From the NCBI GenBank assembly GCA_019414665.1, contig DXLO01000023.1, positions 1-42,612 of the forward strand: a DNA stretch of 42,612 bases, given 5' to 3'. Numbering within the stretch: the stretch's first letter is position 1; each line of letters opens with the position of its first letter. Source of the stretch: Bacteroides sp. (GTDB lineage: Bacteria > Bacteroidota > Bacteroidia > Bacteroidales > Bacteroidaceae). Made by a program: the position numbers and the translations under genes. Positions 1-8,364 of this stretch are shown here, piece after piece. Under the pieces are notes generated by a model. That model was not told the origin of the DNA, made no database searches, and worked only from the letters and a program-made list of their open reading frames with translations.

Positions 1-62
1 ACAAAAATTGAAAGAAATACGTTTTTTACAAGTTTTATAGCCCGGAATATCTCCAAAAAGCG

Positions 63-70
63 TACTTTTG
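63..70 (+). promoter_or_regulatory. Bacteroidetes -7 element for the first operon
   Basis: TACTTTTG matches the Bacteroidetes sigma-70 -7 consensus TAnnTTTG and lies 38 nt before the DUF4199 start. No clear TTTG -33 element is visible 19-21 nt upstream, so the call rests on the -7 match and its position. Confidence 0.5.
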
Positions 71-107
71 TAGTCTTAATATATAAAGTTATAAAGTAAA
101 GACAGAG

Positions 108-644
108 ATGCCAACAGACAAACCGATTACACTTCAGGAACACGCTATGCGGTTCGGTACTTTTATGGGAATATTCTGGATATTCAAATTCATTTTTCTT
201 CCCTTGGGATTCACTATCCCTCTCCTTCAGCTATTGTTCGTACTGCTTACCCTGTTCGTTCCTGTGTTAGGATACATTTACGTACGCAAGTTCAGAAATA
301 CATACTGTAACGGTGAGATTTCATTTTTCCGTGCTTTTTTATTTACCCTGTACATGTATCTGTTTGCCGCGTTGCTGGCAGCAGTAGCACACTATGTCTA
401 TTTCCGCTTTATCGACCAGGGATTTCTGGCAGACTCATACCTGCAACAGCTGGAAAGCATCAAAGCAAGTGCCCAGGGCGAAATGGTATCTTCCATCGAT
501 CAGCTTATTCAGGCTTTTGATACGATTTCATCGTTGACTCCGCTGCAACTTACATTTCAGTTGATTTTTCAAAATATATTTTACGGCATCCTGCTGGCTA
601 TACCTACCGGCCTGGTGGCAATGAAACAAAAAAAACGTTTTTAA
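108..644 (+). CDS. DUF4199 family inner-membrane protein
   Basis: A 178-residue integral membrane protein with about four hydrophobic segments (roughly residues 20-60, 75-97 and 148-172) and a polar loop at about 105-145. The N-terminal TLQEHAMRFGTFMGIFWIFK block and the overall layout match the Bacteroidetes DUF4199 family, whose function is unknown. It sits 3 nt before a glycosyltransferase gene, a pairing I believe is common in Bacteroidales. A role as membrane partner of lipid-linked sugar transfer is possible but inferred only from that neighbour. Confidence 0.75.
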   Translation: MPTDKPITLQEHAMRFGTFMGIFWIFKFIFLPLGFTIPLLQLLFVLLTLFVPVLGYIYVRKFRNTYCNGEISFFRAFLFTLYMYLFAALLAAVAHYVYFRFIDQGFLADSYLQQLESIKASAQGEMVSSIDQLIQAFDTISSLTPLQLTFQLIFQNIFYGILLAIPTGLVAMKQKKRF

Positions 645-647
645 ACT

Positions 648-1598
648 ATGGATATATCAGTAATCGTTCCTTTATATAATGAGGAAGAGTCTTTACCCGA
701 ACTGCATGCGTGGATAAAGAGAGTTATGGACGCGAACGGATTCAGTTACGAAATCATCTTCGTAAACGACGGAAGTACCGACGGTTCATGGAAGGTCATC
801 GAATCTTTAAGTAAGGACAACAAGGAGGTGAAAGGAATAAAATTCCGCCGTAACTATGGAAAATCTCCGGCACTGTTCTGCGGATTCGAACGTGCGGAGG
901 GAGATGTGGTCATCACAATGGATGCCGATCTTCAAGACAGTCCCGACGAAATACCGGAACTCTACCGCATGATTACTGTCGACGGATATGATCTGGTTTC
1001 GGGATGGAAGCAGAAACGGTATGATCCGCTGTCGAAAACAATTCCGACCAAACTGTTCAACGCTACGGCCCGCGCTGTTTCAGGTATCCATAACCTGCAC
1101 GATTTCAACTGTGGACTGAAGGCTTACCGCAAGGAGGTTATCAAGAACATTGAGGTATATGGCGAAATGCACCGCTATATTCCTTATCTGGCAAAAAATG
1201 CCGGTTTCAGCAAGATAGGCGAAAAAGTGGTTCACCACCAGGCACGAAAATACGGAAAGACAAAATTCGGACTGAACCGTTTCGTCAATGGTTATCTGGA
1301 CTTGCTCACACTCTGGTTCCTGTCTAAATTCGGTATCAAGCCGATGCATATCTTCGGCTTCCTGGGTTCTATCATGTTTATTCTCGGTTTCATAGCTGTA
1401 GCTATCATAGGAGTCAACAAGTTGTACGACCTGTATGCCGGTAATCCGTACAGACTGATTACAGACAGTCCGTATTTCTATCTGGCTCTTACAACCATGA
1501 TTATCGGTACACAACTCTTCCTTGCCGGATTCATCGGAGAACTGATAGCCCGCAATGCTCCTGAGCGAAACAAATATCAAATAGAAAAAGAACTGTAA
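648..1598 (+). CDS. GtrB/DPM1-like family 2 glycosyltransferase
   Basis: A 316-residue GT-A fold glycosyltransferase of family GT2. The N-terminal SVIVPLYNEEESL, the NDGSTD loop at 40-45 and the metal-binding DAD (D92-A-D94) followed by LQDSPDEIPEL are typical of polyprenyl-phosphate hexose synthases such as GtrB, ArnC and DPM1. Two C-terminal membrane segments (about 233-258 and 272-300) anchor it to the inner membrane. By family, it transfers a sugar from a nucleotide sugar to undecaprenyl phosphate; which sugar cannot be read from the sequence. The next gene starts 2 nt after its stop, so these genes are probably cotranscribed. Confidence 0.85.
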   Translation: MDISVIVPLYNEEESLPELHAWIKRVMDANGFSYEIIFVNDGSTDGSWKVIESLSKDNKEVKGIKFRRNYGKSPALFCGFERAEGDVVITMDADLQDSPDEIPELYRMITVDGYDLVSGWKQKRYDPLSKTIPTKLFNATARAVSGIHNLHDFNCGLKAYRKEVIKNIEVYGEMHRYIPYLAKNAGFSKIGEKVVHHQARKYGKTKFGLNRFVNGYLDLLTLWFLSKFGIKPMHIFGFLGSIMFILGFIAVAIIGVNKLYDLYAGNPYRLITDSPYFYLALTTMIIGTQLFLAGFIGELIARNAPERNKYQIEKEL

Positions 1599-1600
1599 CC

Positions 1601-2167
1601 ATGAAGAAACTACCGGCCATATTAGGCTTGCTTTTATTAATATGCATATTCTTCCCGGGGTGTGAAATAGAAAACTGTCCACCCAACTCCATGTCGTATG
1701 CATATTTTTCATTAGTAGACCAGCACGGAAGGTCTTTCAATACATCAGACACCATTACGATTGTGGGACAGACACATGCCGACATCGTAGTATACGATAC
1801 CCTGCCCGACGGAAGCCTCCAGCCCCGTACCGTACAGGATTCACTCATATCGGATACACTCATCAACAAGGAAGCGGGTGCCAACAGTTTCGAACTTCCG
1901 TTCAGCTACGGCACTCATACACGGTTTGTCTTTATCTATCGCAGCCTGGAAAGACGGTATGCCGGTACTGATACCATCAATATCGAACACCGGAACATCC
2001 CGTATTTCACCAACCTGGACTGTGGCTCCATGATGTTTTACGAGGTCACCAAAGTAGAGAATACCCGTCACCGCCTCGATTCATTGACTATAACCAATCC
2101 GAATATAGACAATAATGAAAAAGAAAACTTTAAAATATATTTCACTGTTCTTGATACTGACGAGTAG
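1601..2167 (+). CDS. DUF6452 family lipoprotein
   Basis: A 188-residue exported lipoprotein. A Lys-Lys N-terminus and hydrophobic stretch end in a lipobox-like FFPGC with lipidated Cys21, followed by a second Cys in the mature N-terminus. The body is Thr/Ser/Asp-rich and probably all-beta. It resembles the Bacteroidetes DUF6452 family, which has no known function. Its 3' end overlaps the start of the next gene by 53 nt in another frame, so translation of the two is probably coupled. Confidence 0.7.
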   Translation: MKKLPAILGLLLLICIFFPGCEIENCPPNSMSYAYFSLVDQHGRSFNTSDTITIVGQTHADIVVYDTLPDGSLQPRTVQDSLISDTLINKEAGANSFELPFSYGTHTRFVFIYRSLERRYAGTDTINIEHRNIPYFTNLDCGSMMFYEVTKVENTRHRLDSLTITNPNIDNNEKENFKIYFTVLDTDE

Positions 2168-2828
2168 TCTTTTCCTATTGCCGTCGCATGCATATGCACA
2201 AAAAAAGGACAAAGAGACATTGAAGGCAGAATACAAGGCTTCTCCACTTTATCAGGGAACTTCCGTCGGCATAGAAGTTGCCGGCGCAGGAGGATATTTG
2301 CTGGGAGGTGACATTTTGAGCAGTGAAATCATCGTTCAGACTAACTTAAAAAACCGCTTCCTGCCCGTAGTGGAAATAGGATATGGAAAAACTGACGTCA
2401 TCAATGATGCCAACGACATGCATTACAAGACGTCGGCTCCTTATTTCCGTATTGGTATGGACTACAATGTCTTCTACCAGAAACCTTATCTGCCGGGATA
2501 CTTATATGTAGGCTTACGATATGGTATGAGCAGCTTCACTTACGATGCCAGCGGTCCTGACATGACCGACCCAAACTACGGAGGACATATAACAGTTCCT
2601 TTTGCCGATCTAGGTGTAAAGAGCAATGCCAGCTGGCTGGAAGGAGTTGTGGGGATTAAAGTTAAAATATACAAGCGTTTCCACATGGGATGGGCTGTAC
2701 GATATAAAATGCGTATGAGCGTAGACAGTCACGAAAACTCTAACCCATGGTATGTTCCCGGTTTCGGTAAAAACGCTGGAAGCAGCTTCAATCTGACGTA
2801 TAACTTAATATACAATTTACCTTTTTAA
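2115..2828 (+). CDS. DUF6048 family outer-membrane-like protein
   Basis: A 237-residue protein with a clear signal peptide ending near HAYAQ (residue 29). The mature part is rich in alternating aromatic/polar beta strands (YFRIGMDYNVF, YLYVGLRYGMSS, MGWAVRYKMRM) and ends in a terminal Phe, as expected of a small outer-membrane beta-barrel. It matches my recollection of DUF6048, which usually follows the DUF6452 lipoprotein. This start gives an intact signal peptide with the MKKKTLKYISLF N-terminus, so the 53-nt overlap with the upstream gene looks real. The function is unknown. Confidence 0.7.
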   Translation: MKKKTLKYISLFLILTSSLFLLPSHAYAQKKDKETLKAEYKASPLYQGTSVGIEVAGAGGYLLGGDILSSEIIVQTNLKNRFLPVVEIGYGKTDVINDANDMHYKTSAPYFRIGMDYNVFYQKPYLPGYLYVGLRYGMSSFTYDASGPDMTDPNYGGHITVPFADLGVKSNASWLEGVVGIKVKIYKRFHMGWAVRYKMRMSVDSHENSNPWYVPGFGKNAGSSFNLTYNLIYNLPF

Positions 2829-2834
2829 AAGCGC

Positions 2835-3404
2835 ATGAGTACACTTGAAATATGGTTGCTTGCCGTCAGCCTGGCTATCGACTGCTTCACGGTTTCGGTG
2901 ACAAGCGGCATCATACTACGCCGTATCCAATGGCGGACATTTTTAAAAATGGCTTTTTTCTTCGGGTTCTTTCAAGCTTTGATGCCACTGATAGGATGGT
3001 TCGGAGCCAGCCGTTTCAATCACCTTATCGAATCGTACGACCACTGGATAGCATTTGCCTTGCTGGCATTTCTCGGTATCCGTATGATACGCGAGCATTT
3101 TAAGGACAGCGAAGAATGCAGTTTCGACCCTACCAGCCTGAAGGTAATCCTTACCATGGCGGTAGCTACCAGCATCGATGCACTGGCAGTAGGAATCTCT
3201 TTCGCATTTACGGGATTCAACTCTATCGGCCAGTTGTTCTCTCCGCTCATTATCATCGGCATCGCTTCATTCGTTCTCTCGATAGTCGGAAACCTGATCG
3301 GTATCTTTTTCGGAAAACGCTTCAACCTGCGTATGGAACTTTTCGGAGGTCTGGTATTAATAGGTATCGGTGTAAAAATTCTTGTAGAACATCTTTTTTT
3401 ATAA
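2835..3404 (+). CDS. mntP: MntP-like manganese efflux pump
   Basis: A 189-residue six-helix membrane protein built from two related halves. The conserved acidic motifs LAIDCFTVSV (D16) and TSIDALAVGISF (D115) occur at matching places in each half, as in the MntP (DUF204) family of Mn2+ exporters. Length is normal for the family. It exports excess Mn2+ across the inner membrane by family knowledge. No yybP-ykoY manganese riboswitch is visible upstream; the gene starts 6 nt after the DUF6048 stop and depends on the operon promoter. Confidence 0.85.
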   Translation: MSTLEIWLLAVSLAIDCFTVSVTSGIILRRIQWRTFLKMAFFFGFFQALMPLIGWFGASRFNHLIESYDHWIAFALLAFLGIRMIREHFKDSEECSFDPTSLKVILTMAVATSIDALAVGISFAFTGFNSIGQLFSPLIIIGIASFVLSIVGNLIGIFFGKRFNLRMELFGGLVLIGIGVKILVEHLFL

Positions 3405-3426
3405 ATTAAACTCAACGATATAATCT

Positions 3427-4440
3427 ATGGCAAACAATAAAGGTTTAAAATGGCAACTGCCTTTTCTGGCATTCCTGATAATCGGAACGGTATTGATTCT
3501 CCGGAAACAAGCTCCTTTCCAGACAGACGAAGGACTGGTGTTCGGCACAATGTACAAGATAACTTACCAGTCGAAAGAAAACCTGAAAAAAGATATAGAA
3601 GCTGAATTGCAGAAAGTAAACAATTCGCTCTCTCCATTCAGCAAGGAATCGGTTATCACACGCATCAACAACAATGAAGAAATGACGGCCGACAGTATGT
3701 TTACTTATGTTTTCCGTCTGGCGAAAGATATTTCTCAGGAAACTTACGGAGCTTTCGACATTACCGTTGCTCCGCTGGTAAATGCATGGGGATTCGGATT
3801 CAAGAACGCCACAAACATACAGGCACATACCATAGACAGCATACGTCAGTTTGTCGGATTCGAGAAAATAGACCTTATCGATGGAAAAATCGTCAAGAAA
3901 GATCCACGCGTAATGCTCGACTGTAGCGCCATAGCCAAAGGGTTCGGAGTAGACTGTGTGGCACGCCTGCTCGACAGCAAAGGTGTAAAAAACTATATGA
4001 TAAACATCGGAGGAGAACTGGTTATGAAAGGAGAAAACCAAAATATGGAAAGCTGGCGCATCGGTATCAACAAACCGATAGACGACTCACTGGCTGTAAA
4101 TCAGGAATTGCAGACTGTGCTCGAAATCACCAACGCCGGACTTGCCACTTCGGGTAATTACCGCAACTTCTACTATAAAGACGGTAAAAAATATGCGCAC
4201 ACCATCGACCCGCGTACGGGCTATCCGGTGCAGCATAACATACTCTCATCTACTGTCGTAGCAAAAGACTGTGCAACAGCCGATGCTTACGCCACTTCGT
4301 TCATGGTGCTCGGACTTGATTCGGCAAAGGCAATCTGCAATGCTCATCCTGAACTCGATGCTTATTTCATCTACGAACGTAAAGACGGGAAAATGGATAT
4401 TTACTTTACCAATGGCATGAAGAAATATTTAAAAAACTAA
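3427..4440 (+). CDS. apbE: ApbE-type FAD:protein FMN transferase
   Basis: A 337-residue exported flavin transferase. An N-terminal membrane segment (about 10-26) sends the catalytic domain to the periplasm. Family marks include MYKITY near the start, PLVNAWGFG, a long central DCSAIAKGFGVD, the NIGGEL loop, AHTIDPRTGYPV and the metal-site segment CATADAYATSFMVLG. ApbE attaches FMN covalently to a Thr of target proteins such as NqrC and RnfG, so it probably serves sodium-pumping respiratory complexes encoded elsewhere. It lies between mntP and the OPT transporter, with no target gene in the window. Confidence 0.92.
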   Translation: MANNKGLKWQLPFLAFLIIGTVLILRKQAPFQTDEGLVFGTMYKITYQSKENLKKDIEAELQKVNNSLSPFSKESVITRINNNEEMTADSMFTYVFRLAKDISQETYGAFDITVAPLVNAWGFGFKNATNIQAHTIDSIRQFVGFEKIDLIDGKIVKKDPRVMLDCSAIAKGFGVDCVARLLDSKGVKNYMINIGGELVMKGENQNMESWRIGINKPIDDSLAVNQELQTVLEITNAGLATSGNYRNFYYKDGKKYAHTIDPRTGYPVQHNILSSTVVAKDCATADAYATSFMVLGLDSAKAICNAHPELDAYFIYERKDGKMDIYFTNGMKKYLKN

Positions 4441-4454
4441 ATACCTGAAAAACC

Positions 4455-6446
4455 ATGAAAGAAACAAACGAAAAACAGACAGGACTGCCGGAAAATGCAT
4501 TCCGCCCACTGAAACCGGGAGAGCAGTATCATCCGCTGATGTCGCCCGACAAAAACTATCCGGAGGTAAACCTCTGGTCTGTATTATGGGGTATCGCCAT
4601 GGCGATACTTTTCTCTGCCGCCTCAGCTTATCTGGGACTGAAGGTCGGTCAAGTATTCGAGGCTGCTATTCCTATCGCCATCATTGCCGTAGGTGTTTCG
4701 AGTGCAGCCAAACGTAAAAGTGCATTAGGTGAAAACGTCATTATACAATCCATCGGAGCCTGCTCGGGAGTTATCGTAGCAGGAGCTATCTTCACCCTGC
4801 CCGCATTATACATCTTGCAGGACAAATATCCGGAAATGACAGTCGACTTCTTCCAGATGTTCATCAGTTCACTGCTGGGAGGTGTGCTGGGAATCTTGTT
4901 CCTGATTCCGTTCCGCAAGTATTTCGTCAGCGAAAAGCACGGAGAATATCCGTTCCCTGAAGCTACCGCCAGTACACAAGTGCTCGTTTCGGGTGAAAAA
5001 GGAGGAAGTCAGGCTAAACCGCTGCTCTTTGCCGGACTGATAGGTGGTCTGTACGACTTTATCGTAGCTACCTTCGGATGGTGGAACGAAAACTTCACAA
5101 CCCGTGTCTGCGGATGGGGAGAAATGATAGCCGAAAAAGCCAAACTGGTTGTAAAAATCAATACCGGAGCTGCCGTACTGGGACTGGGTTACATCGTAGG
5201 TCTGAAATATGCTGCCATTATCTGTGCCGGTTCGCTTGCCGTATGGCTGATTATCGTTCCGGGTATCTCACTGATCTGGGGCGATCAGGTACTGAACGCA
5301 TGGAATCCGGCTATCACCGAAACTGTAAGCAGCATGTCGCCTGAAGCTATTTTCTCTCAGTACGCCAAAAGCATCGGTATCGGAGGTATCGCCATGGCCG
5401 GTATCATCGGAATCGTACGTTCATGGAGCATCATCAAGAGTGCCGTAAGTCTGGCTGCCAAGGAAATGGGTGGCAAGAAAGCGGAAGCCAATGTAGTACG
5501 TACACAGAAAGACCTTTCGATGAAGATTATTGCAATCGGCTCTATCATTACGATTATACTGGTAGCTCTGTTTTTCTACTTTGATGTAATGCAGGGCAAT
5601 CTGCTTCACACCATCGTAGCCATAGTCCTGGTAGCAGGTATTTCCTTCCTGTTTACTACCGTTGCAGCCAATGCCATTGCCATCGTTGGAACGAATCCTG
5701 TATCGGGTATGACACTGATGACACTGATTCTGGCCTCTGTAGTGATGGTAGCTGTCGGTCTGAAAGGTGCAACCGGAATGGTAGCCTCACTGGTCATGGG
5801 AGGTGTAGTTTGTACAGCATTGTCAATGGCTGGAGGTTTCATCACCGACCTGAAAATCGGTTACTGGCTGGGTAGTACGCCTGCCAAACAGCAGACCTGG
5901 AAATTCCTGGGTACACTGGTATCTGCCGCTACCGTAGGAGGTGTCATCATGATTCTGAACAAGACTTACGGATTCTCATCGGGTGCTCTGGCTGCTCCTC
6001 AGGCTAATGCCATGGCTGCCGTTATCGATCCGCTGATGAACGGTGTAGCTGCCCCGTGGCTATTGTATGGCATAGGAGCTGTACTGGCTCTCGTACTGAC
6101 TTACTTCAAAGTACCGGCACTGGCTTTCGCTCTGGGTATGTTTATTCCACTGGAACTGAACCTGCCGCTTATCGTAGGTGGAGCAATCAACTGGTATGTA
6201 ACAACCCGCAGCAAAGATGAAGCTGTCAACACCGCACGCGGAGAAAAGGGAACACTCCTCGCTTCCGGATTTATTGCCGGAGGTGCACTGATGGGAGTAG
6301 TCAGCGCTGCTATGCGTTTCGGAGGAATCAACCTCGTAAACGAAGCATGGCTTGAAAATCCGCTAAGTCAGGTTGCATCGCTAGTAGCTTACGTACTGCT
6401 GATTGTATATCTGGTAAAAGCAAGTATGAACATCAAGAAGTCATAA
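4455..6446 (+). CDS. OPT family oligopeptide transporter
   Basis: A 663-residue polytopic protein with about 14-16 hydrophobic helices and a soluble N-terminus carrying FRPLKPGEQYHPLMSP. The sequence around WGIAMAILFSAASAYLGLKVGQ and the closing FALGMFIPLELNLPLIVGG are characteristic of the prokaryotic OPT branch. Members are proton-coupled importers of small peptides or metal chelates; the substrate cannot be assigned. It is the last gene of the plus-strand run and is followed 39 nt later by an intrinsic terminator. Confidence 0.92.
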   Translation: MKETNEKQTGLPENAFRPLKPGEQYHPLMSPDKNYPEVNLWSVLWGIAMAILFSAASAYLGLKVGQVFEAAIPIAIIAVGVSSAAKRKSALGENVIIQSIGACSGVIVAGAIFTLPALYILQDKYPEMTVDFFQMFISSLLGGVLGILFLIPFRKYFVSEKHGEYPFPEATASTQVLVSGEKGGSQAKPLLFAGLIGGLYDFIVATFGWWNENFTTRVCGWGEMIAEKAKLVVKINTGAAVLGLGYIVGLKYAAIICAGSLAVWLIIVPGISLIWGDQVLNAWNPAITETVSSMSPEAIFSQYAKSIGIGGIAMAGIIGIVRSWSIIKSAVSLAAKEMGGKKAEANVVRTQKDLSMKIIAIGSIITIILVALFFYFDVMQGNLLHTIVAIVLVAGISFLFTTVAANAIAIVGTNPVSGMTLMTLILASVVMVAVGLKGATGMVASLVMGGVVCTALSMAGGFITDLKIGYWLGSTPAKQQTWKFLGTLVSAATVGGVIMILNKTYGFSSGALAAPQANAMAAVIDPLMNGVAAPWLLYGIGAVLALVLTYFKVPALAFALGMFIPLELNLPLIVGGAINWYVTTRSKDEAVNTARGEKGTLLASGFIAGGALMGVVSAAMRFGGINLVNEAWLENPLSQVASLVAYVLLIVYLVKASMNIKKS

Positions 6447-6485
6447 TAATCAGATAGACATATATTTATACATTAAAACAACATT

Positions 6486-6529
6486 CACCCACAGACATTC
6501 TGCTCCGACGGAAGTCTGTGGGTGTTTTT
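6486..6529 (+). terminator. Intrinsic terminator after the OPT gene
   Basis: An 11-bp perfect stem CACCCACAGAC (6486-6496) pairs with GTCTGTGGGTG (6514-6524) and is followed by T5. It closes the 108-6446 operon. Confidence 0.9.
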
Positions 6530-6550
6530 GTTATCTTAAAAGATTTATGC

Positions 6551-6558
6551 TATCTTTG
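6551..6558 (+). promoter_or_regulatory. -7 element for the alpha/beta hydrolase gene
   Basis: TATCTTTG is a perfect TAnnTTTG match just after the terminator. It implies a leader of about 150 nt before the hydrolase start, which contains the structured RNA described separately. Confidence 0.6.
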
Positions 6559-6575
6559 AACCTGCCAATCCGACC

Positions 6576-6662
6576 ATCCGGCTGTTATGATTCAAACCGT
6601 CATCGGACAACTTTATGTCCGAAAAAGCATATAGGCTCACTCCTATAACCATAACAGCGGAT
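6576..6662 (+). ncRNA. Structured 5' leader, candidate three-way junction
   Basis: The leader can form a closing stem of 13 bp with one bulge: ATCC (6576-6579), bulged G6580, GCTGTTATG (6581-6589), paired with CATAACAGC (6650-6658) and GGAT (6659-6662). Inside are two hairpins: TCGGAC (6603-6608) with GTCCGA (6617-6622), loop of 8 nt, and TATAGG (6630-6635) with CCTATA (6642-6647), loop of 6 nt. The fold lies between the -7 element and the hydrolase gene. It matches no riboswitch or ribozyme I can recognise, and there is no U-run after it. Confidence 0.45.
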
Positions 6663-6715
6663 AAGGTACAAACAACCGGATAATATTCAAACAACCAAAT
6701 AAAATTAATACACGT

Positions 6716-7558
6716 ATGAAAAAACTATTTCTTATGAGCCTGGTCTTTTTTTCGACTATGCTCACAGCCCAAAAACCTGTGGAAATCAAATTATGGCCCA
6801 ATGGAGCTCCTAACACAAACAACATGACTCAGCAAGTAGAAAACGGTCCGCTTTATGTAGCAGAACCCACTCTGACCGTTTATCCGGCTAAAGAAGGAAA
6901 TGGAATGGCCATTGTTGCCTGTCCCGGAGGAGGATATACTCACCTTGCGATGAACCACGAAGGTCACGATCTGGCAAACTGGTTCAACAGTCAGGGTATC
7001 ACCTATGCCGTACTTACCTACCGCATGCCAAATGGAAATAACGAAGTCCCGTTGAGTGATGCACAACAAGCTTTGCGCATCATGCGACAACATGCTGCTG
7101 AATGGAACCTACAACAAGTTGGTATCATGGGATCTTCGGCAGGCGGACACCTTGCCAGCACTGCTGCCACTCATTTTACCGATGCTGAAACCCGTCCGGA
7201 TTTCCAGATTCTTTTCTATCCAGTAATTACTATGGACCCGACTTATACCCACATGGGATCTCACGACAACCTGCTGGGCAAAAATCCATCGAAAGAACTC
7301 GAACAGAAATATTCCAATGAACTGCAAGTCACCCCACAAACTCCTCCGGCTTTTATCATGCATAGTAGTGACGACGGTGCAGTACCGGTAGCAAACAGCG
7401 TGAACTATTATATGGCACTGGTAAAAAACAAAGTTTCTGCCAGCCTGCACACCTATCCCATCGGAGGTCATGGATGGGGATTCCGTGATTCCTTCATCTA
7501 CAAACGCCAGTGGACAGGCGAACTGGAAAAATGGCTTCGCGAAATAAATAACAAATAA
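6716..7558 (+). CDS. Secreted alpha/beta-hydrolase esterase
   Basis: A 280-residue exported serine hydrolase with a signal peptide of about 18 residues (ends LTAQ). The oxyanion segment CPGGGY (69-74), nucleophile elbow GSSAGG (Ser141), acid HSSDDGAVP (Asp219/220) and catalytic HGWG (His252) make a complete alpha/beta-hydrolase triad. The family is the BD-FAE / acetyl-xylan-esterase-like group that Bacteroidetes use to remove acetyl or feruloyl groups from plant glycans. It stands alone, with no glycan locus directly attached, though a SusC/SusD pair begins about 1.1 kb downstream beyond rpsP. The exact ester is unknown. Confidence 0.85.
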   Translation: MKKLFLMSLVFFSTMLTAQKPVEIKLWPNGAPNTNNMTQQVENGPLYVAEPTLTVYPAKEGNGMAIVACPGGGYTHLAMNHEGHDLANWFNSQGITYAVLTYRMPNGNNEVPLSDAQQALRIMRQHAAEWNLQQVGIMGSSAGGHLASTAATHFTDAETRPDFQILFYPVITMDPTYTHMGSHDNLLGKNPSKELEQKYSNELQVTPQTPPAFIMHSSDDGAVPVANSVNYYMALVKNKVSASLHTYPIGGHGWGFRDSFIYKRQWTGELEKWLREINNK

Positions 7559-7571
7559 TAACTACTTAACC

Positions 7572-7602
7572 TTTTGTAATACAAATAAAAGTCGTACCTT
7601 TG
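7572..7602 (+). promoter_or_regulatory. rpsP promoter (-33 TTTTG, -7 TACCTTTG)
   Basis: TTTTG (7572-7576) and TACCTTTG (7595-7602) are separated by 18 nt, close to the usual 19-21 nt of Bacteroidetes promoters. The leader to rpsP is about 60 nt. Confidence 0.65.
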
Positions 7603-7667
7603 CACCCGCTAATACGAGATATTAGCATAATTCAAATCATTAACATTAAAAAATTAACGTTTAAGAA

Positions 7668-8204
7668 ATGGCAACTAAAATCAGATTGCAGAGAAACGGA
7701 CGCAAAGGTTATGCGTTCTATTCAATTGTTATTGCAGATGCAAGAGCACCACGTGATGGTAGATTTACTGAAAAAATTGGTACTTACAACCCTAATACCA
7801 ATCCTGCCACAGTAGATTTGAATTTTGAACGTGCATTACACTGGGTAATGGTAGGTGCACAGCCTACTGATACCGTACGCAACATTTTGTCACGCGAAGG
7901 TGTTTACATGAAGAAACACTTGCTGGGTGGTGTTACAAAAGGTGCATTCGATGAAGCTGCTGCTGAAGCTCGTTTCAACGCTTGGAAAGAAAACAAGCAG
8001 AACGGTCTGGCTGCTTTGAAAGCTAAAGAAGAAGAAGCTAAGAAAGCTGAAGCTAAAGCACGTCTGGAAGCAGAAAAGAAAGTAAACGAAGAAATCGCTA
8101 AGAAAGTAGCTGAAAAGAAAGCTGCTGAAGCTGCTGCTAACGCAGAAGAAGCACCTGCTGCTGAAGAAGCTCCGGCTGCTGAAGAAGCTCCGGCTGAAGC
8201 ATAA
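7668..8204 (+). CDS. rpsP: 30S ribosomal protein S16 with long acidic/basic tail
   Basis: Residues 1 to about 90 are the S16 core (MATKIRLQRNGRKGYAFYSIVIAD, then GRFTEKIGTYNP), which helps assemble the 30S subunit. At 178 residues it is about twice the length of E. coli S16. The extra C-terminal half is a Lys/Glu/Ala-rich probable helix or coiled coil ending in repeated EEAPAA units. Such tails are usual in Bacteroidetes S16. Unlike the enterobacterial rpsP-rimM-trmD arrangement, the gene is alone, with its own promoter and terminator. The DNA under the tail has 18-bp tandem repeats (8145-8198). Confidence 0.97.
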   Translation: MATKIRLQRNGRKGYAFYSIVIADARAPRDGRFTEKIGTYNPNTNPATVDLNFERALHWVMVGAQPTDTVRNILSREGVYMKKHLLGGVTKGAFDEAAAEARFNAWKENKQNGLAALKAKEEEAKKAEAKARLEAEKKVNEEIAKKVAEKKAAEAAANAEEAPAAEEAPAAEEAPAEA

Positions 8205-8230
8205 TTCGTTACTTCAAAACGACATTACAA

Positions 8231-8262
8231 AGAGGTTGTCCGATCGGGCAGCCTCTTTTTTT
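8231..8262 (+). terminator. Intrinsic terminator after rpsP
   Basis: AGAGGTTGTC pairs with the downstream GGGCAGCCTCT through two G-U wobbles and is followed by seven or more T residues (8256-8262). Confidence 0.85.
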
Positions 8263-8356
8263 ATGCTAAAAAACAGAGATCTAAAAGGTTAAAAAAAGAA
8301 ATGTTTAAAACATGTTAATAAATAAGACTTTTTCAACCAAATAAAACAAACGTTTA

Positions 8357-8364
8357 TATATTTG
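8357..8364 (+). promoter_or_regulatory. -7 element for the SusC/SusD locus
   Basis: TATATTTG fits TAnnTTTG, followed by GCACC as in many Bacteroidetes promoters. Only a T-rich stretch is present near the expected -33. Transcription from here gives a leader of about 295 nt before susC. No sigma/anti-sigma or hybrid two-component regulator gene adjoins the locus. Confidence 0.5.

Noticed and set aside
6581..6658. Hammerhead or purine riboswitch identity for the hydrolase leader
   Set aside because: The CUGANGA and GAAA core of hammerheads and the conserved junction bases of purine aptamers are absent, although the three-stem layout is similar.
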